64,000 nt of DNA from Verrucomicrobiia bacterium DG1235. Its GTDB lineage: Bacteria > Verrucomicrobiota > Verrucomicrobiia > Opitutales > Opitutaceae. The position numbers were made by a program, and so were the translations under genes. Where the stretch lies: positions 3,596,335 to 3,660,334 of the forward strand of contig DS990592.1 in the NCBI GenBank assembly GCA_000155695.1. The letters run 5' to 3'. Positions 8,684-21,131 of this stretch are shown piece after piece. Each line of letters begins with the position of its first letter. The first letter of the stretch is position 1. The notes beneath the pieces were generated by a model. It was given only the letters and a program-made list of their open reading frames with translations, made no database searches and was not told the origin of the DNA.

Positions 8684-9811
8684 ATGTTTTCATCCAAATC
8701 GAATATTCAAGCGATACTATCGGACTTTCACATCGATCGTATGATGCGCTACAGCCACTTCGCGCCGCGCCTCTACAATCTTTGCCGTTCCCTAGGCTTC
8801 GAAGCAGGAAACATCATGCCCTCCAGAGCGTTCTGCTCAGACGAGAGCCAAGGCTTTCCCACCATCCTCATAGCAAAACATTTTGGCGCCTTCCCTTTCG
8901 ACCACGGCCGAGCGGGCGGCATCGTCGCCACAGCGAGACATGGTCCCCACGCCCATCACGGCAAGGACCTCGTCATCATCCACGCCAGCCACGTCGGATA
9001 CGACCCAGACACGCAAACCTTCGGCCACTATTGCCGCCTCCAAACCACCGACAACGAGAAATCAACGACCTGCGGCAAGGTCGGCCATGTCATAGAGTGG
9101 TACCGGGACGAATACTCCTTCGCTCAGAACAACATTAGAGTCGGCTATCACGACGACATTCCTAGCCTCACTATCGACAACCAGCTCCTAGACAACAAAC
9201 GCGATCAGGGGCTCATTCTGGAGCTGGAAAAAATGGTCTCGCTGGAAAACGATCAACCCAAGCTCCTCCGAACGCTTAGCACCTCACGCGTCTACGAAGC
9301 CTCCCCATCCTTCTTTTCAAGCTTCAAAAGCGAAGACTGGCCAAAGGGCAAACAGACGAAGGTCAAGCATCACCTCGGCCCTGACTTCTTCCACTTCCGC
9401 CGCCACCTCAAGGAACACGACCAGCTCGAGAAAAACCTCTTCAACCCGATGCCATGGATCGTCACCGCTCCCTCGCCCATACTCCTAGCCGCTCAGTTCA
9501 ATACCCAGGCCGAGTTTGACCGAACCTACCGCACCATCGTCAAAGAACGCGAATATAGCGACAAGCGACTCCTCTTCATCTCCTGCCTCAACATCGATAT
9601 CTCACCTAAAGAAGGGCAGCTCTTTCCCCTCACTAAATGCATTCCTTGGGCAGCCTATATACATAACGTCAATGGCGATTCCCGCATCCTAGAGCAGGCC
9701 GAGCTCGTCGAGCTCCTAATGCAGCAAAGCAGCGAGAATCCCGACGCGATCAATCTGGAAACGGCGATCCAACAAATGATAGACGCCAGCGAAATCAAAA
9801 TCGCTCCCTGA
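8684..9811 (+). CDS. Possible LCIB/LCIC-type beta-carbonic anhydrase
   Basis: This 375-residue cytoplasmic protein has no signal peptide. The N-terminal half shows 'RAFCSDES', then 'KHFGAFPFDHGRAGG' and 'KDLVIIHASHVGYDPDTQTF', then 'TTCGKVGHVIEW'. The order Cys-x-Asp-Glu, His in an 'xxxPHI/SHV' strand, then Cys-Gly matches what I remember of the LCIB/LCIC family, where Cys, His and Cys bind zinc. The candidate ligands are the Cys of 'FCSDE', the His of 'ASHVGY' and the Cys of 'TTCGK'. The C-terminal half is unassigned. ATG 8684 was chosen; other starts are possible. The assignment comes from recalled motifs, not from a search. It could instead be an unrelated hypothetical protein. A GNAT gene follows after 17 bases. 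Confidence 0.45.
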   Translation: MFSSKSNIQAILSDFHIDRMMRYSHFAPRLYNLCRSLGFEAGNIMPSRAFCSDESQGFPTILIAKHFGAFPFDHGRAGGIVATARHGPHAHHGKDLVIIHASHVGYDPDTQTFGHYCRLQTTDNEKSTTCGKVGHVIEWYRDEYSFAQNNIRVGYHDDIPSLTIDNQLLDNKRDQGLILELEKMVSLENDQPKLLRTLSTSRVYEASPSFFSSFKSEDWPKGKQTKVKHHLGPDFFHFRRHLKEHDQLEKNLFNPMPWIVTAPSPILLAAQFNTQAEFDRTYRTIVKEREYSDKRLLFISCLNIDISPKEGQLFPLTKCIPWAAYIHNVNGDSRILEQAELVELLMQQSSENPDAINLETAIQQMIDASEIKIAP

Positions 9812-9828
9812 CTCAATATAGCGTACCT

Positions 9829-10386
9829 ATGAATGTTCCCACGAGCTACTCCCTCGAAACTGAACGCTGCAGACTGCGCTACATTTCCCGAGAAGACATA
9901 CCACATATCTTTCAAGCAGCCCAGTATCCAGGTTTTACTGACGGCATGCTCTGGGAACCACCCGACTCCGAAGACGAGCTCATCGTCCTTTACGAAAACA
10001 ACAAACAAGCGTGGGCGGAGGGCAACGGCTACTGCTTCACCATCGAAAGCAAGGATTCAGCAGATTTCATCGAACGCATTACCATCCGAATACAGCAAGA
10101 AAAAGACACCTGGAACCTCGGCTTCTGGACCAATCCAGAAAGGCAAGGTCAAGGGTATATGACGGAGGCCGTACGACATATTCTAAGATTCGGCTTCATC
10201 CAGCTCCAAGCTTCAAAAATCGTCGCCTGCCACGCACTCTGGAACGAAGCGAGCGAAAAGGTGCTGAAACGTAGCGGCATGAGCCACATTCGCTACATAG
10301 AGAAGGGCTTTAAGAAGCACGGAAAATGGGTCGAAGAAAACCTCCTTGGCATAGGCCTCGAGGAGTGGACCAACAATCATGGCTAA
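9829..10386 (+). CDS. RimJ/RimL-type GNAT N-acetyltransferase
   Basis: A 185-residue single-domain GNAT. It begins with the typical 'LETERCRLRYISREDIPHIF' region. It has the acetyl-CoA loop 'NPERQGQGYMTEAVRHILRF' (R/Q-x-x-G-x-G/A type) and the C-terminal 'NEASEKVLKRSGM' helix of the RimJ/RimL subgroup. This subgroup acetylates N-terminal residues of ribosomal proteins or small amines; the substrate cannot be read from sequence. It lies 17 bases after the putative carbonic anhydrase and may be co-transcribed with it. ATG 9829 fits the family start. Confidence 0.85.
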   Translation: MNVPTSYSLETERCRLRYISREDIPHIFQAAQYPGFTDGMLWEPPDSEDELIVLYENNKQAWAEGNGYCFTIESKDSADFIERITIRIQQEKDTWNLGFWTNPERQGQGYMTEAVRHILRFGFIQLQASKIVACHALWNEASEKVLKRSGMSHIRYIEKGFKKHGKWVEENLLGIGLEEWTNNHG

Positions 10387-10622
10387 GCAAAAAATAAAAA
10401 CTCTTTCAACCAATACTAGCTCGGGAAAACCACAAACAATCGTTCATCACACCACTGACTCTTCCCGAATAGAGTCGCCTAGATATTATAAAAAAAGAGA
10501 CATGATTAGAGCATCTTAAACTTAGCTCAATTCAAGAACCGCTTCGCTATCGAGTTGGTTTCTCTGCGAGAGTTTGCATTATTAATCGAGTTGAAATCGA
10601 AACAATAAAACTGCTCGCTGTC

Positions 10623-13229
10623 ATGAATCCTTCGATCGAGCCCGTATTAAAGAAGCTAACGCCTTCTACCAATAAATTGTTGGGCCTCAAATCCAAGCCT
10701 CTCGCCGAATCCTTTGTCGCGCATCTGGAGTACTCCCTCGCTAAAGACGAATTCTCCGCCTCCCAATTCGACTTTTATAAAAGCCTCGCCCTCACCATCA
10801 GAGACCGCCTCGTCGAACGCTGGGTAGAGACCCAACAGGCCTACTACCGCGCTGACGCAAAACGCGTATACTACCTCTCTCTCGAATTCCTGCCCGGACG
10901 ACTGTTACGCAATGCTCTCATCAATCTCGACCTCGAAGCCGAAATGCAAAAAGCGCTTCACGAGCTCGGCATCGACCTCAACTCCCTCGAGTCGGAAGAA
11001 GCCGACCAAGGCCTAGGAAACGGAGGCCTCGGCAGATTGGCAGCCTGCTTCATGGACTCCCTCGCCACCCTCGCCATTCCGGCCTGCGGCTATGGCATCC
11101 GCTACGAATACGGAATCTTCTCCCAGCAAATCATAGACGGATACCAAGTGGAAACCCCCGACCATTGGCTCACCTACGGAAATCCATGGGAAATCGAACG
11201 TCCCAAATTTAGCTACACCATCAAGTTTCACGGCCACGTCCACGAATACTACGACGCGAACGGACGCCTCCAGCACGAATGGCTGGATACCGAAGACGTC
11301 ATGGCCACTTCCTACGATACCATGGTTCCTGGATACCGAAACGACACCGTGAATCACATCCGTCTCTGGGCAGCCAAATCCTCCAAGGAGTTCAATCTCG
11401 AATACTTCAACGACGGCGACTACGAGCGAGCGCTCTGCGAGAAAGTTCAGTCCGAAACCATTTCCCGCGTACTCTATCCACGCGACGACCTATTGAAAGG
11501 CCGAAAGCTGCGACTCAAGCAAGAATGCTTCTTCGTCTCCGCAACGATGCAAGACATCCTCAGGCGCCACAAAAAGTCCTACGACAGAAACTTCGAACTC
11601 CTTCCAGCAAAAGTCGCCATCCAGCTCAACGACACCCACCCAACTATCGCCATCCCCGAGCTCATGCGCCTACTCATGGACAGCGAACAGCTCGACTGGG
11701 CCGAAGCGTGGAAAATCGTCACTCGCTGCTTCGCCTATACCAACCATACCGTACTTCCGGAAGCCCTCGAAAAATGGCGCGTATCACTATTTGAAAACGT
11801 ATTACCTCGGCACCTACAAATAATATTCGAGATCAACCGACGATTCCTACAAGAAGTCGCAGATCGTTTTCCGGACGATCAGGCACGAGCAAGACGCATG
11901 TCCATCATTGAGGAAGGGTCCGAAAAATGGATACGTATGTCGCACTTGGCTATCGTTGGCAGCCACTCCGTCAACGGAGTCGCCCAGCTTCACACGGAAA
12001 TACTAAAGAAAAAAGTGTTCCGCGACTTCTATCAGCTTTGGCCCCTCAAATTTAACAACAAAACAAACGGGATCACTCATCGCCGCTGGCTCACAGGCTG
12101 CAACCCCAAGCTCGCAACACTCATCGAAGGCAAAATAGGAAACGGTTGGCAAACAGACCTAGGGAGTATCAGAAAATTAAGGACAGTCGCAAACAACAAC
12201 TCATTCCAGGAAGCCTGGAGACAGGTAAAACGAGCGAACAAGGAACGCCTCGCTCAGCACGTCTCCAAAACCCTAGGCATACAGTTGAATCCAGACTCGA
12301 TGTTCGATAGTCAGATCAAGCGTATTCACGAATACAAACGCCAGCTACTCAATGTCCTCCATGTAATAACGCTCTACTATCGAATTCTATTAAACCCCAA
12401 TAAGCCCACCACTCCCCGCACCGTAATATTCGCCGGCAAGGCCGCCCCCAGCTACTCGAGCGCAAAACTGATCATCAAGCTGATCAATTCAGTCGCCGAC
12501 ACGATCAACAAAGACCCACGAATGAAAGACAGGCTTACCGTCGTTTTCCTGCCCGACTACTCCGTGACTCTCGCAGAGCTCATCATCCCCGCCGCCGATC
12601 TCTCAGAACAGATTTCCACCGCTGGCATGGAAGCCTCAGGTACCGGCAATATGAAGTTCGCCCTCAATGGCGCCCTCACAATCGGCACGCTCGACGGGGC
12701 CAACATAGAAATCATCGAAGAAGTAGGCGCCGAAAACGCCTTCATCTTCGGACTAACCGCAAACGAAATCGAAAAACATAGAGCCAGCAAAAGCTACTCG
12801 CCCTCGACAATCTACGAAAGAGACCCCGAACTGAAAAACGCCCTCGACGCGATTGCCCAAGGTCATTTCTCACCAGAAGAACCGAAACTCTTTAAGGAAA
12901 TTGTGGATACGCTTCTCCGCGAAGGTGACTACTATTTTCTGCTCGCCGATTATCGCTCCTACCTTCGGTGCCAGGAAGACGTCGATCACGCCTACCGAAA
13001 CCCCAAGCAATGGACCCGCATGTCTATTTTAAACGTCGCCGGATCCAGCAAGTTCTCCAGCGACAGAGCGATCCATCAATACGCAGAGGAAATCTGGAAG
13101 GCGAAACCCGTTCCCGTGAAACTTAAGAACAAGAAGCCGAAGAATCGCCAGTACCTCTGGAAAGTCCCCCGAACTCCAAAACGAAAAATCCGACCTACCG
13201 CTAGCCCACAAACACTCTCGCATTCCTGA
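10623..13229 (+). CDS. glgP: Glycogen/alpha-glucan phosphorylase
   Basis: An 868-residue GT35 phosphorylase that releases glucose 1-phosphate from alpha-1,4-glucans using pyridoxal phosphate. It is complete, from '[18 protein letters not shown]' and '[19 protein letters not shown]' through '[17 protein letters not shown]' to the PLP site '[20 protein letters not shown]', where Lys678 should carry the cofactor. The protein is slightly long: after the usual end it has a basic tail rich in Lys and Pro. That tail overlaps by 29 bases the 3' end of purL on the opposite strand. About 235 bases of AT-richer sequence precede it and probably hold its promoter. No other glycogen genes are adjacent. Confidence 0.96.
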   Translation: MNPSIEPVLKKLTPSTNKLLGLKSKPLAESFVAHLEYSLAKDEFSASQFDFYKSLALTIRDRLVERWVETQQAYYRADAKRVYYLSLEFLPGRLLRNALINLDLEAEMQKALHELGIDLNSLESEEADQGLGNGGLGRLAACFMDSLATLAIPACGYGIRYEYGIFSQQIIDGYQVETPDHWLTYGNPWEIERPKFSYTIKFHGHVHEYYDANGRLQHEWLDTEDVMATSYDTMVPGYRNDTVNHIRLWAAKSSKEFNLEYFNDGDYERALCEKVQSETISRVLYPRDDLLKGRKLRLKQECFFVSATMQDILRRHKKSYDRNFELLPAKVAIQLNDTHPTIAIPELMRLLMDSEQLDWAEAWKIVTRCFAYTNHTVLPEALEKWRVSLFENVLPRHLQIIFEINRRFLQEVADRFPDDQARARRMSIIEEGSEKWIRMSHLAIVGSHSVNGVAQLHTEILKKKVFRDFYQLWPLKFNNKTNGITHRRWLTGCNPKLATLIEGKIGNGWQTDLGSIRKLRTVANNNSFQEAWRQVKRANKERLAQHVSKTLGIQLNPDSMFDSQIKRIHEYKRQLLNVLHVITLYYRILLNPNKPTTPRTVIFAGKAAPSYSSAKLIIKLINSVADTINKDPRMKDRLTVVFLPDYSVTLAELIIPAADLSEQISTAGMEASGTGNMKFALNGALTIGTLDGANIEIIEEVGAENAFIFGLTANEIEKHRASKSYSPSTIYERDPELKNALDAIAQGHFSPEEPKLFKEIVDTLLREGDYYFLLADYRSYLRCQEDVDHAYRNPKQWTRMSILNVAGSSKFSSDRAIHQYAEEIWKAKPVPVKLKNKKPKNRQYLWKVPRTPKRKIRPTASPQTLSHS

Positions 13230-16200
13230 ACATACGCATCCAAGGCGAATCTTCACCCCACTCCTTCGGCGCCCAGCTGAGCTGAGCCGTGCGGAAAACG
13301 CGCTCCGGATGCGGCATCAAGATCGTCGCTCGGCCGTCCTCGCTGGTCAGGCTGGTGATACCAAACGGGCTGCCATTAGGATTAAGAGGATACGCCTCGG
13401 TCGCTTCATGAGAGTTATCTACGAAACGCGCTGAGACCAGTCCTGAAGCGTTGCAAGCTGCCGCAGCGTCCGCGCTCTTGAATTCAGCCCGACCCTCTCC
13501 ATGAGCCACCGCGATCGGCAATACGCTGCCTTCCATCCCTCGGTAAAGCACGCTCGAACTCTTCTCAATTTTCACTGAAACCAATCGGCCTTCATAACGC
13601 TCACTGCGGTTCTGCACAAAGTGCGGCCAATGAGCCGTACCCGGAATCAAACTACGCAAATTACTGAGCATCTGACACCCATTGCAGACACCCAGCGAGA
13701 AGGTATCCTCTCTCTCAAAGAATGCCTTAAACTCCTCGCGGGCCCTCGAGTTGAACAATATGCTCTTCGCCCAGCCTTCACCCGCTCCGAGCACATCGCC
13801 ATAGCTGAAACCGCCGCACGCGGCCAAGCCCTTAAAGTCGGCCAATTTCACACGACCACCCAACACGTCCGTCATGTGAACATCGATACAGTCAAATCCT
13901 GCTCGGTGAAACGCCCCGGCCATCTCCACTTCGCCGTTCACGCCCTGCTCGCGAAGGATCGCCATACGCGGACGCGAATCAAAGTCCTTCCCAACCTGAA
14001 CATCAAAGGTGACTTTTGGAGTAATTCCCGGATTGCTGAGATCCTGACGAATCGCGTGCTCGGAAGCCGCCGATTCCGGATTGTCACGCAAGCTCTGCAT
14101 TCTGAAGGTCACGTCTGACCAAATCGCTCGTAGAGCCGAAAGGTCTTCATCGTAAATATCCTCTCCACCCTGCAGCACCTTAAAGGTATTGTCGTCATTC
14201 AAAGCGCCAACAACTGAACTGCACGTATCCAATCCATAATTACGTAGTATTTCGAGCACCGCTTCCTGATCGCTATCCTTCACCTGAATCAGCGCTCCGA
14301 GCTCTTCCGCGAAAAGCGCAGCAAACGCATCCGAATCGGCCGGAATCTCGAGATCCAACCCTACGTTACCAGCAAACGCCATTTCGACCGCCGCAGCGAG
14401 CAAACCTCCGTCTGACCGATCATGATAGGCGAGTAGCTTCTGCTCCTTGCCGAGCTGCTGAATCGCGTCCCAGAAATGCTTAAGATCTGAGGCATCATCA
14501 ACATCTGGAGCTCCTTCACCCATTTGGCTAAGCGTCTGAGCTAGAATCGAGCTGCCGAGACGATTCTTCCCACGACCAAGATCAATCAAGATAAGACTTG
14601 TATCCGAATCCTGGATCAATTGCGGAGTGAGCGAGAGGCGAATATCCTCGCACCGGGCAAAAGCGGAAATGATAAGCGAAGTCGGAGCGGTGACACGCTT
14701 CTCCCCGTCTTCATCCTTCCATACCGTGCTCATGCTCATCGAATCCTTACCAACAGGAATCGTAACGCCAAGCTCGGGACAGAGCTCCATACCGATCGCC
14801 TTAACCGCTTCGTAGAGATCAGCCGCATCACCCGGCACCGAAGGTGCCGCCATCCAATTCGCGGAAAGGTTCACCTTCGTGAGCGGTCCGACTTGGGCGG
14901 ATGCTAGGTTCGTTAAAGCTTCACCCACTGCCAAACGAGCAGATGCTGCCGCGCTGTTAACAGCTGTCGGCGTCCGCTCGCCCACAGACATCGCTTCGCC
15001 TTTGTATCCGTCAAACGATGACGCCGTTACCGCGCAATCCGCAACCGGCACTTGCCAAGGACCAACCATCTGATCGCGATGGATGAGACCGGTCACTGTA
15101 CGGTCGCCGATAGTGATGAGGAAGGTCTTGTCGGCCACTGCAGGATGCGCAAGCACTCGCTTGGCAGCCTCCTCAAGCGTGATTCCATCCAGCATGATCG
15201 CTTGCTGCGGACGAACCAGCGTTGCCTCGGAACGGTGCATGCGTGGCGGCTTGCCAAGCAACACGTCAAGAGGGATGTCGATTGGCGTATTGCCAAAATG
15301 CGGATCGCTCAACACCAGCTGGCGCTCGTCAGTCGCTTCGCCAATGATCGCATACGGACAACGCTCGCGCTTACAAATTGTCTCAAATATTTCAATACGG
15401 TCACCAGGGATCGCCATCACATAGCGCTCCTGAGACTCGTTACACCAGATCTCGAGCGGGCTCATGCCGGGCTCGTCGTTGTTAACCTTGCGAAGATCGA
15501 ATATGCCGCCCTTACCCGCATCGTTCACAAGTTCTGGCATAGCGTTAGACAGCCCGCCCGCACCGACGTCGTGAATGAAGGAAATCGGATTTTCCGAGCC
15601 GAGCGCCCAGCAGCGATCAATCACTTCCTGACAGCGACGCTCCATCTCCGGATTGTCCCGCTGCACCGATGCGAAATCGAGATCCTCGTTTCCGGTGCCG
15701 CTATCAATCGAGCTCGCCGCTCCACCGCCAAGCCCTATCAGCATCGTCGGACCGCCGAGCACCACTAGCTTGTCGCCGGCATAAACCTCGCCCTTCTCAA
15801 TATGCTCACGGCGTATGTTACCCAAGCCTCCCGCCAACATAATCGGCTTGTGGTATCCACGAATCTCCGGCCCATTCGCCCCGGGAACCTCCTGCTCAAA
15901 AGTACGAAAGTATCCGAGAATGTTAGGGCGGCCGAATTCATTGTTGAACGCTGCGCCACCAAGCGGCCCATCAATCATGATATCGAGGGCCGACACAATA
16001 CGCTCCGGTTTCCCAAAGTCCTTTTCCCAAGGCTGTATCGCATCGGGTAGTTTCAAATTGGATACAGTAAAGCCACAAAGCCCCGCCTTAGGCTTCGAGC
16101 CAATTCCGGTAGCGCCCTCGTCACGGATCTCGCCGCCAGATCCTGTCGCCGCGCCTGGGAACGGCGATATGGCCGTCGGATGATTGTGCGTCTCGACCTT

Positions 16201-17076
16201 GCAGAGGATATCGATCTGCTCGAGCGAGGGACCATACGCTTGGCTCTCCGGATCAGCGAAAAAGCGATTCCCTTCACTCCCCTCAAAAACGGCGGCGTTG
16301 TCCTTGTAAGCAGACAGAATCCCCTCACTACGCATCTCGAAAGTGTTCTTGATCATCTTGAAGAGCGACTTCTCCTGAGCCTGACCGTCGATATCCCAAG
16401 ACGCGTTGAAGATTTTATGGCGACAGTGCTCGGAATTCGCCTGCGCAAACATCATCAGCTCAATATCAGCCGGATCCCGACCGAGCTTCTGAAAGTTCTC
16501 CACTAAATAGTCGATCTCGTCCGCCGCCAACGCGAGACCGAGAGCCGTGTTCGCATCCACCAGCGCCTCGCGTCCGCCCTCCAGCACAGGCACCGTTGCG
16601 TACGGCTTTGGCTCCTCGTGGCGAAACAACACCGAAAGCTCTTTCTGCGTGCTGAATACCACCTGCGTCATGCGGTCATGCAGCTGCGCGTCGATCGCCC
16701 TCAACTGCTCCTCGTCCAGATCGCCATCCTCAAACTCGATCCAAAACGAAACCGCTCGCTCCACCCGCTCCAGCTTCGCCAGTCCGCAAATGTGAGCGAT
16801 ATCCGAGGCCTTGGAAGACCAAGGCGAAAGCGTACCCGGACGGGGAGCCACGATGCGTTGCAGCCCAACCGGCTCGTGCTCCTCCAATTTCGGTCCGTAA
16901 GTGAGTAGCTTCTCCAGTACCTCACGCTCCTGCGCATCCAAATCCTCCCTCATAGCAGCCGCATGCAAGTACTCGGCATACACGGACCTAACCGGCAATC
17001 CAACTGCAGCAAGCGAAGCCTTTAGCTTCTGCAGACGAAATTCTGAGTGAGAGGGAGCGCCACGAAGGATAATCAT
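13201..17076 (-). CDS. purL: Phosphoribosylformylglycinamidine synthase, single-chain form
   Basis: A 1291-residue enzyme, close to the length of the E. coli single-chain PurL. It makes FGAM from FGAR, ATP and glutamine in purine synthesis. The N-terminal PurS-like part is followed by the first ATP-binding half ('[17 protein letters not shown]', '[20 protein letters not shown]'). The second half has '[17 protein letters not shown]' and '[10 protein letters not shown]'. The C-terminal glutaminase has '[14 protein letters not shown]' (nucleophile Cys near residue 1130) and 'MPHPERVFR' (catalytic His). It is complete and monocistronic as far as visible. The convergent glgP tail overlaps its last 29 bases. 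Confidence 0.97.
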   Translation of the reverse strand: MIILRGAPSHSEFRLQKLKASLAAVGLPVRSVYAEYLHAAAMREDLDAQEREVLEKLLTYGPKLEEHEPVGLQRIVAPRPGTLSPWSSKASDIAHICGLAKLERVERAVSFWIEFEDGDLDEEQLRAIDAQLHDRMTQVVFSTQKELSVLFRHEEPKPYATVPVLEGGREALVDANTALGLALAADEIDYLVENFQKLGRDPADIELMMFAQANSEHCRHKIFNASWDIDGQAQEKSLFKMIKNTFEMRSEGILSAYKDNAAVFEGSEGNRFFADPESQAYGPSLEQIDILCKVETHNHPTAISPFPGAATGSGGEIRDEGATGIGSKPKAGLCGFTVSNLKLPDAIQPWEKDFGKPERIVSALDIMIDGPLGGAAFNNEFGRPNILGYFRTFEQEVPGANGPEIRGYHKPIMLAGGLGNIRREHIEKGEVYAGDKLVVLGGPTMLIGLGGGAASSIDSGTGNEDLDFASVQRDNPEMERRCQEVIDRCWALGSENPISFIHDVGAGGLSNAMPELVNDAGKGGIFDLRKVNNDEPGMSPLEIWCNESQERYVMAIPGDRIEIFETICKRERCPYAIIGEATDERQLVLSDPHFGNTPIDIPLDVLLGKPPRMHRSEATLVRPQQAIMLDGITLEEAAKRVLAHPAVADKTFLITIGDRTVTGLIHRDQMVGPWQVPVADCAVTASSFDGYKGEAMSVGERTPTAVNSAAASARLAVGEALTNLASAQVGPLTKVNLSANWMAAPSVPGDAADLYEAVKAIGMELCPELGVTIPVGKDSMSMSTVWKDEDGEKRVTAPTSLIISAFARCEDIRLSLTPQLIQDSDTSLILIDLGRGKNRLGSSILAQTLSQMGEGAPDVDDASDLKHFWDAIQQLGKEQKLLAYHDRSDGGLLAAAVEMAFAGNVGLDLEIPADSDAFAALFAEELGALIQVKDSDQEAVLEILRNYGLDTCSSVVGALNDDNTFKVLQGGEDIYDEDLSALRAIWSDVTFRMQSLRDNPESAASEHAIRQDLSNPGITPKVTFDVQVGKDFDSRPRMAILREQGVNGEVEMAGAFHRAGFDCIDVHMTDVLGGRVKLADFKGLAACGGFSYGDVLGAGEGWAKSILFNSRAREEFKAFFEREDTFSLGVCNGCQMLSNLRSLIPGTAHWPHFVQNRSERYEGRLVSVKIEKSSSVLYRGMEGSVLPIAVAHGEGRAEFKSADAAAACNASGLVSARFVDNSHEATEAYPLNPNGSPFGITSLTSEDGRATILMPHPERVFRTAQLSWAPKEWGEDSPWMRMFRNARVFVG

Positions 17077-17322
17077 AACGCTGGCAAACTGAGAGCTTCC
17101 CCCGATACCGACAAGCGCGGAGTGAGAGAATTCAACCTAATCGAATAGTTTCCCAAAAGTCCGACTCCTCATAGCGCTGCAAGCTCCCTCAACCATCTGG
17201 AGCACAGGCAAATCGAGGTTTTTTTTATAAATTTTCATTAAATTCCGCCCCAGATGCGCCGCTATTAAGCAGCGCCATCAAAGGATCCGCCCCAGTGCCG
17301 TTACCTATAAAGACCCACCGCC

Positions 17323-19725
17323 ATGACCGCCCTCGCAGACACACTACCGCTTCAACCGTCGACGGCCGCAAAACTGAACGACCAGCTAGACGCTCTCGTT
17401 AGCCTGCACGCCACCCTCGGATCAGAGATCCTACGAAGCGCTTTAAACGCGATCTCCGAATTCTGCTTCGTCGCCAACAGCGAATGCGAAATCCAGCACG
17501 CCAACGCAGCCCTCGAGGAGTCGTTTAATCCCAACGATCGCAACCCCCTCCTCTGGCTCGAGCAACGAATCTCCGACAACCAAATGTCCAGCTCAGGACT
17601 ATCTGGCCACGTCTGGGTCCCTACCCCGAACGGCGCTCCTATTCCGGGCTTTATGGCGCTGCGCCCCTCCGCCAGCGCTGTCATCGGCATCATCCGCCCA
17701 CTCGATTCGACACAGGCGAGTAATCTCGCTCATCCCGACTCCGGAAAAAAGACCGAACACGGCCTGCAACTCAGCGAATTCAGCAGCGAAGGCCTCGCCG
17801 CCATCAGTCCCCAAGGCATTCTGGAATTTCTGAATCCGGCCTTCGCCCAAGCCCACAGCCACGACTCCGTCGCCGAACTCGTAGGCACACCGCTAAAATC
17901 CCTTTTCAACCCCGACGAACTGAGACGCTACGAATCGGAAATACTCCCCTCCATGGAGTTCACGGGCAATTGGAGCGGCCCCTTCGCAAATCGAGACATC
18001 TCCATCGAGCTACGTCCTGACGGCGGACTCCTCTTTAGCTCGAAAGAAGCGCAGTCAGCTCCCCAAGCCCTAGACACCTACGAAGAGGTAAAACAAGAGA
18101 CCGAACAACTCTACCAACAACTCGACCAGGCGATCGCAAAAGCCAACCAGGCTGCCCTCGAAGCAGAGCTCGCCAACCAAGCCAAAAGCTCCTTCCTCGC
18201 CTCGATGAGCCACGAGATCCGCACTCCCATGAACGCCGTGATCGGCCTCACCGGAGTGCTCCTGGAAACCCAGATCGACGACGATCAGCGCGACTACCTG
18301 CAAACCATACGCGCCAGCGGAGACTCCCTGCTCGTCCTCATCAACGACATCCTCGACTTCTCCAAAATCGAGTCAGACAAGATGGAGCTCGAAGAACGCC
18401 CAATCGATCCGCGCTGCTGCGTCGAGGAAGCCCTAGAACTCCTCGCCGAAAAAGCCTCCTCCAAAGGCCTCGAGCTCTGCTACGAAGCGAGCGAAGACAT
18501 TCCCTTCGGCATACTCGGCGACGCCACTCGCCTTCGCCAAATACTCGTCAACCTCATCGGCAACGCCATCAAGTTCACCGAAAAAGGCCAAATCGAAGTT
18601 CTCCTCAAGACAAGAGAGACCGACCAGCGAAACTGCGTCATCGAGTTCACCGTCAAAGACTCCGGAATCGGAATCCCTGCCGACAAGCAAAGCCGCCTTT
18701 TCAAGTCCTTTTCTCAGGTCGATTCCTCGACGACTCGAAAGTACGGGGGCACTGGGCTCGGCCTCGCGATATCCAAAAAGCTCACCGAGCTCATGGGCGG
18801 AGAGATGCGGGTCGAAAGCTCAGAGGGATCCGGCTCTTCCTTCATCTTCACCATCGTCTCTCCAGTTAGCTCCCCCGTCGTTTACTCGCCCGACTTCGAC
18901 GAGCGCGGCGAGTCCCTCGTCTCCGGCAAGTCCCTGCTCGTCGTTCAGCCAAACGAAGTTATCGGAGAAAAAATCACTGCCCAGCTCCATCGCTGGAAAG
19001 CCAAGGTCCAATTCGCCGCCACCATCGACCAGGCTACCGAGCTTGCCCAAGCCCACAAATTCGCCATCGCCCTCGTCGATCAGCGCTACGGAGCAGAGGA
19101 AACCAAACGCCTCCTCCAGACGGCTCGCTCCGAATCCGCCTGCCCCAAGATCCGGCTGATAGAGATCGCCCCCTTCGGCAAAACGGCACCAACTGAGCGA
19201 GACGCGCAAACCCTTTCCAAACCAGTCAAGCCGAGCAGCTTGCTCGACGCCCTTGCAAAATCCCTTCAGAGCAAAAACCACACTCGAAACGCCACAAAAG
19301 ACGCGAAGACCGAAGACCACGCCAAGCTCGGCGAAAACTGCCCGCTGCGAATCCTCATGGCAGAAGACAACAAGATAAACCAAAAGGTCGTCAAACTGGT
19401 CCTAAAACAACTTTCCTACTCCATCGACGTCGCCAACGACGGCCTCGAAGTTCTCGATAAGCTCGACCAAAACCAGTACGACGTCGTGCTCATGGATGTC
19501 CAAATGCCAAACATGGACGGCTACGAAGCCACCCGCGAGATCTACAAGCGCTTCCCCATCGACAAACGTCCCTACATCATCGCCCTCACCGCAAACGCCA
19601 TGCAAGGCGACCGCGAACGAGCCATCGCCGCCGGAATGCAGGATTACGTGAGCAAACCCATCCGTCCGGCCACCATTGGCGCCGCCCTGAAAAAGGCCTA
19701 CCAAGCGACCCAAGACCCCGTCTAA
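17323..19725 (+). CDS. Hybrid sensor histidine kinase with two receiver domains
   Basis: An 800-residue cytoplasmic hybrid kinase without membrane segments. Two PAS-like regions occur at about residues 40-125 and 145-245, then a coiled coil ('[20 protein letters not shown]'). Next are HisKA with '[17 protein letters not shown]' (His297) and HATPase_c with '[14 protein letters not shown]' and '[14 protein letters not shown]'. A degenerate receiver follows; it lacks the acidic pocket but keeps a '[10 protein letters not shown]' end. The C-terminal receiver is intact ('[12 protein letters not shown]', '[16 protein letters not shown]', Asp725). The architecture is BarA/RpfC-like, but no Hpt domain or output partner is adjacent. 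The signal is unknown. It is divergent from purL across a 246-base gap. Confidence 0.93.
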   Translation: MTALADTLPLQPSTAAKLNDQLDALVSLHATLGSEILRSALNAISEFCFVANSECEIQHANAALEESFNPNDRNPLLWLEQRISDNQMSSSGLSGHVWVPTPNGAPIPGFMALRPSASAVIGIIRPLDSTQASNLAHPDSGKKTEHGLQLSEFSSEGLAAISPQGILEFLNPAFAQAHSHDSVAELVGTPLKSLFNPDELRRYESEILPSMEFTGNWSGPFANRDISIELRPDGGLLFSSKEAQSAPQALDTYEEVKQETEQLYQQLDQAIAKANQAALEAELANQAKSSFLASMSHEIRTPMNAVIGLTGVLLETQIDDDQRDYLQTIRASGDSLLVLINDILDFSKIESDKMELEERPIDPRCCVEEALELLAEKASSKGLELCYEASEDIPFGILGDATRLRQILVNLIGNAIKFTEKGQIEVLLKTRETDQRNCVIEFTVKDSGIGIPADKQSRLFKSFSQVDSSTTRKYGGTGLGLAISKKLTELMGGEMRVESSEGSGSSFIFTIVSPVSSPVVYSPDFDERGESLVSGKSLLVVQPNEVIGEKITAQLHRWKAKVQFAATIDQATELAQAHKFAIALVDQRYGAEETKRLLQTARSESACPKIRLIEIAPFGKTAPTERDAQTLSKPVKPSSLLDALAKSLQSKNHTRNATKDAKTEDHAKLGENCPLRILMAEDNKINQKVVKLVLKQLSYSIDVANDGLEVLDKLDQNQYDVVLMDVQMPNMDGYEATREIYKRFPIDKRPYIIALTANAMQGDRERAIAAGMQDYVSKPIRPATIGAALKKAYQATQDPV

Positions 19726-19769
19726 CCGCCAGCCCAATTCCGCAGACGCAAAGGAGCAGCCTAAAGCCC

Positions 19770-20966
19770 CTAATCGTACCGCGCCTCCAGCCCGCGCAAC
19801 ACCATTTCCGCATAGACCGCCGGCAACGACTGCCTCAACTCCCCGGCGAATTGCCGCTCGCCATCATAGTCGCCAGCCGCCGCCCACTCGTAGACCGCCT
19901 CGCCATTGGCCTGCCATGGCTCAAGGTAAACCACTGGACAATCATAGCTGCGGTTGGCCAGTAAGTTTCGGGCCCAAAGATAACCCTCCTCGTCAAGCGG
20001 AACCGCGTTCTCGCCCTCATAACGATAGGGCGGCAATCCCGTCGCATCGTGAATCGCCTCCACCATCGCAGCTCCCAACTTCACCTCCTCACCCTGGTAG
20101 CCTTTCACCAGACGAAGCAAAAGCTGCAAACGCTGGGTCGGATCGGCCAACTCCTCAGCTAGGTAGCAACCGTTTACGATCACGTGAGCGTCGTTGCGAT
20201 CATGCAACCTTTGCCTTTCCGAATCCGGAGCGGCGCTGGCGTTGATGTGCAAGACGATGGCGATGTCCGCCCCGCCCCACTCCTCAATACGCCTCGCTCG
20301 AGCCCGAATCTCCGCAGATCGGTAAAACAAGCGCCTCGCCACCGCGGCCTGCTTGGCCATCCGATCCCCCGCCTCCGAATCCGAAAGCCAAAGCCCCGCC
20401 TCATCCTCCAGATCCTCCGCCCTCAGCTTGGTCACAGGCTCCGCTTCCTCTCGCGTCAGAAACACCTCGGCCCCCAGCTCCTCAAGAGCTTTCGCCAGAC
20501 GTATCGCAGTCGCCAAGGTCAAATCCCCCTCCTGCAAAACCGCGCCACCCTCAGCTGAAAACGAACGATGCTCCATAGGCCCCCAATCCCCGCCGATATG
20601 TCCGGGATCCAGCGCGATACGCATCCCGCGAACCCCATCAAAACGCCTCTTCGGCACGACTTCACCCCCATTCGAAAACTTCAGATAATAGCGATCCAAG
20701 CCTTCGCCCTTGTCCACCCAGACCCCACCCTCGCCGACCGTCATCCAACGGCTCCAATCCACGTTCGGCGAGTAGACTCGATCCATCGCATGCATGAATT
20801 CTTCACGCGAAATCGTTTCTTGAAAGGAATCCAACCGCTCCCATTCCGCAGGCTCGTGAAAGATCGACCCAATAGGAGCTCCCACAAAATCCGCGAAGAC
20901 AAAAAGCGCAAAACAGATGGTGAGCAGGCACCGCATAAAGCGACTCCTTAGCCGAGCCAAGCCCAC
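19770..20966 (-). CDS. N-acetylmuramoyl-L-alanine amidase (Amidase_3)
   Basis: A 398-residue exported zinc amidase that cuts the amide bond between MurNAc and the stem peptide. The signal segment is 'CLLTICFALFVFADFVGAPI'. The Amidase_3 domain covers roughly residues 105-385 and shows the zinc ligands and catalytic residues in order: 'IALDPGHIGG' (His), 'VLQEGDLTLATA' (Glu), 'IAIVLHINAS' (His) and 'VVYLEPWQANG' (Glu). The domain carries a long insert after 'FLTREEAEPVTKL'. ATG 20966 gives a good signal peptide. It probably acts in septal or general peptidoglycan turnover in the periplasm. Its neighbours do not suggest a particular partner. Confidence 0.9.
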   Translation of the reverse strand: MGLARLRSRFMRCLLTICFALFVFADFVGAPIGSIFHEPAEWERLDSFQETISREEFMHAMDRVYSPNVDWSRWMTVGEGGVWVDKGEGLDRYYLKFSNGGEVVPKRRFDGVRGMRIALDPGHIGGDWGPMEHRSFSAEGGAVLQEGDLTLATAIRLAKALEELGAEVFLTREEAEPVTKLRAEDLEDEAGLWLSDSEAGDRMAKQAAVARRLFYRSAEIRARARRIEEWGGADIAIVLHINASAAPDSERQRLHDRNDAHVIVNGCYLAEELADPTQRLQLLLRLVKGYQGEEVKLGAAMVEAIHDATGLPPYRYEGENAVPLDEEGYLWARNLLANRSYDCPVVYLEPWQANGEAVYEWAAAGDYDGERQFAGELRQSLPAVYAEMVLRGLEARYD

Positions 20967-21131
20967 GAGTCGAACGTAATAGCCGCCACAAAGCCTTCTT
21001 CACAATCAAACATTCAATACGGCACCATGAACCCTAGTTTCCGCTCCAGCTCAACGTACGTGGAATCACATGACTAACGAACTTGCCCTGAATGTTTTTA
21101 CATTAAATACTGAACGAATCGACTTTTTGTT

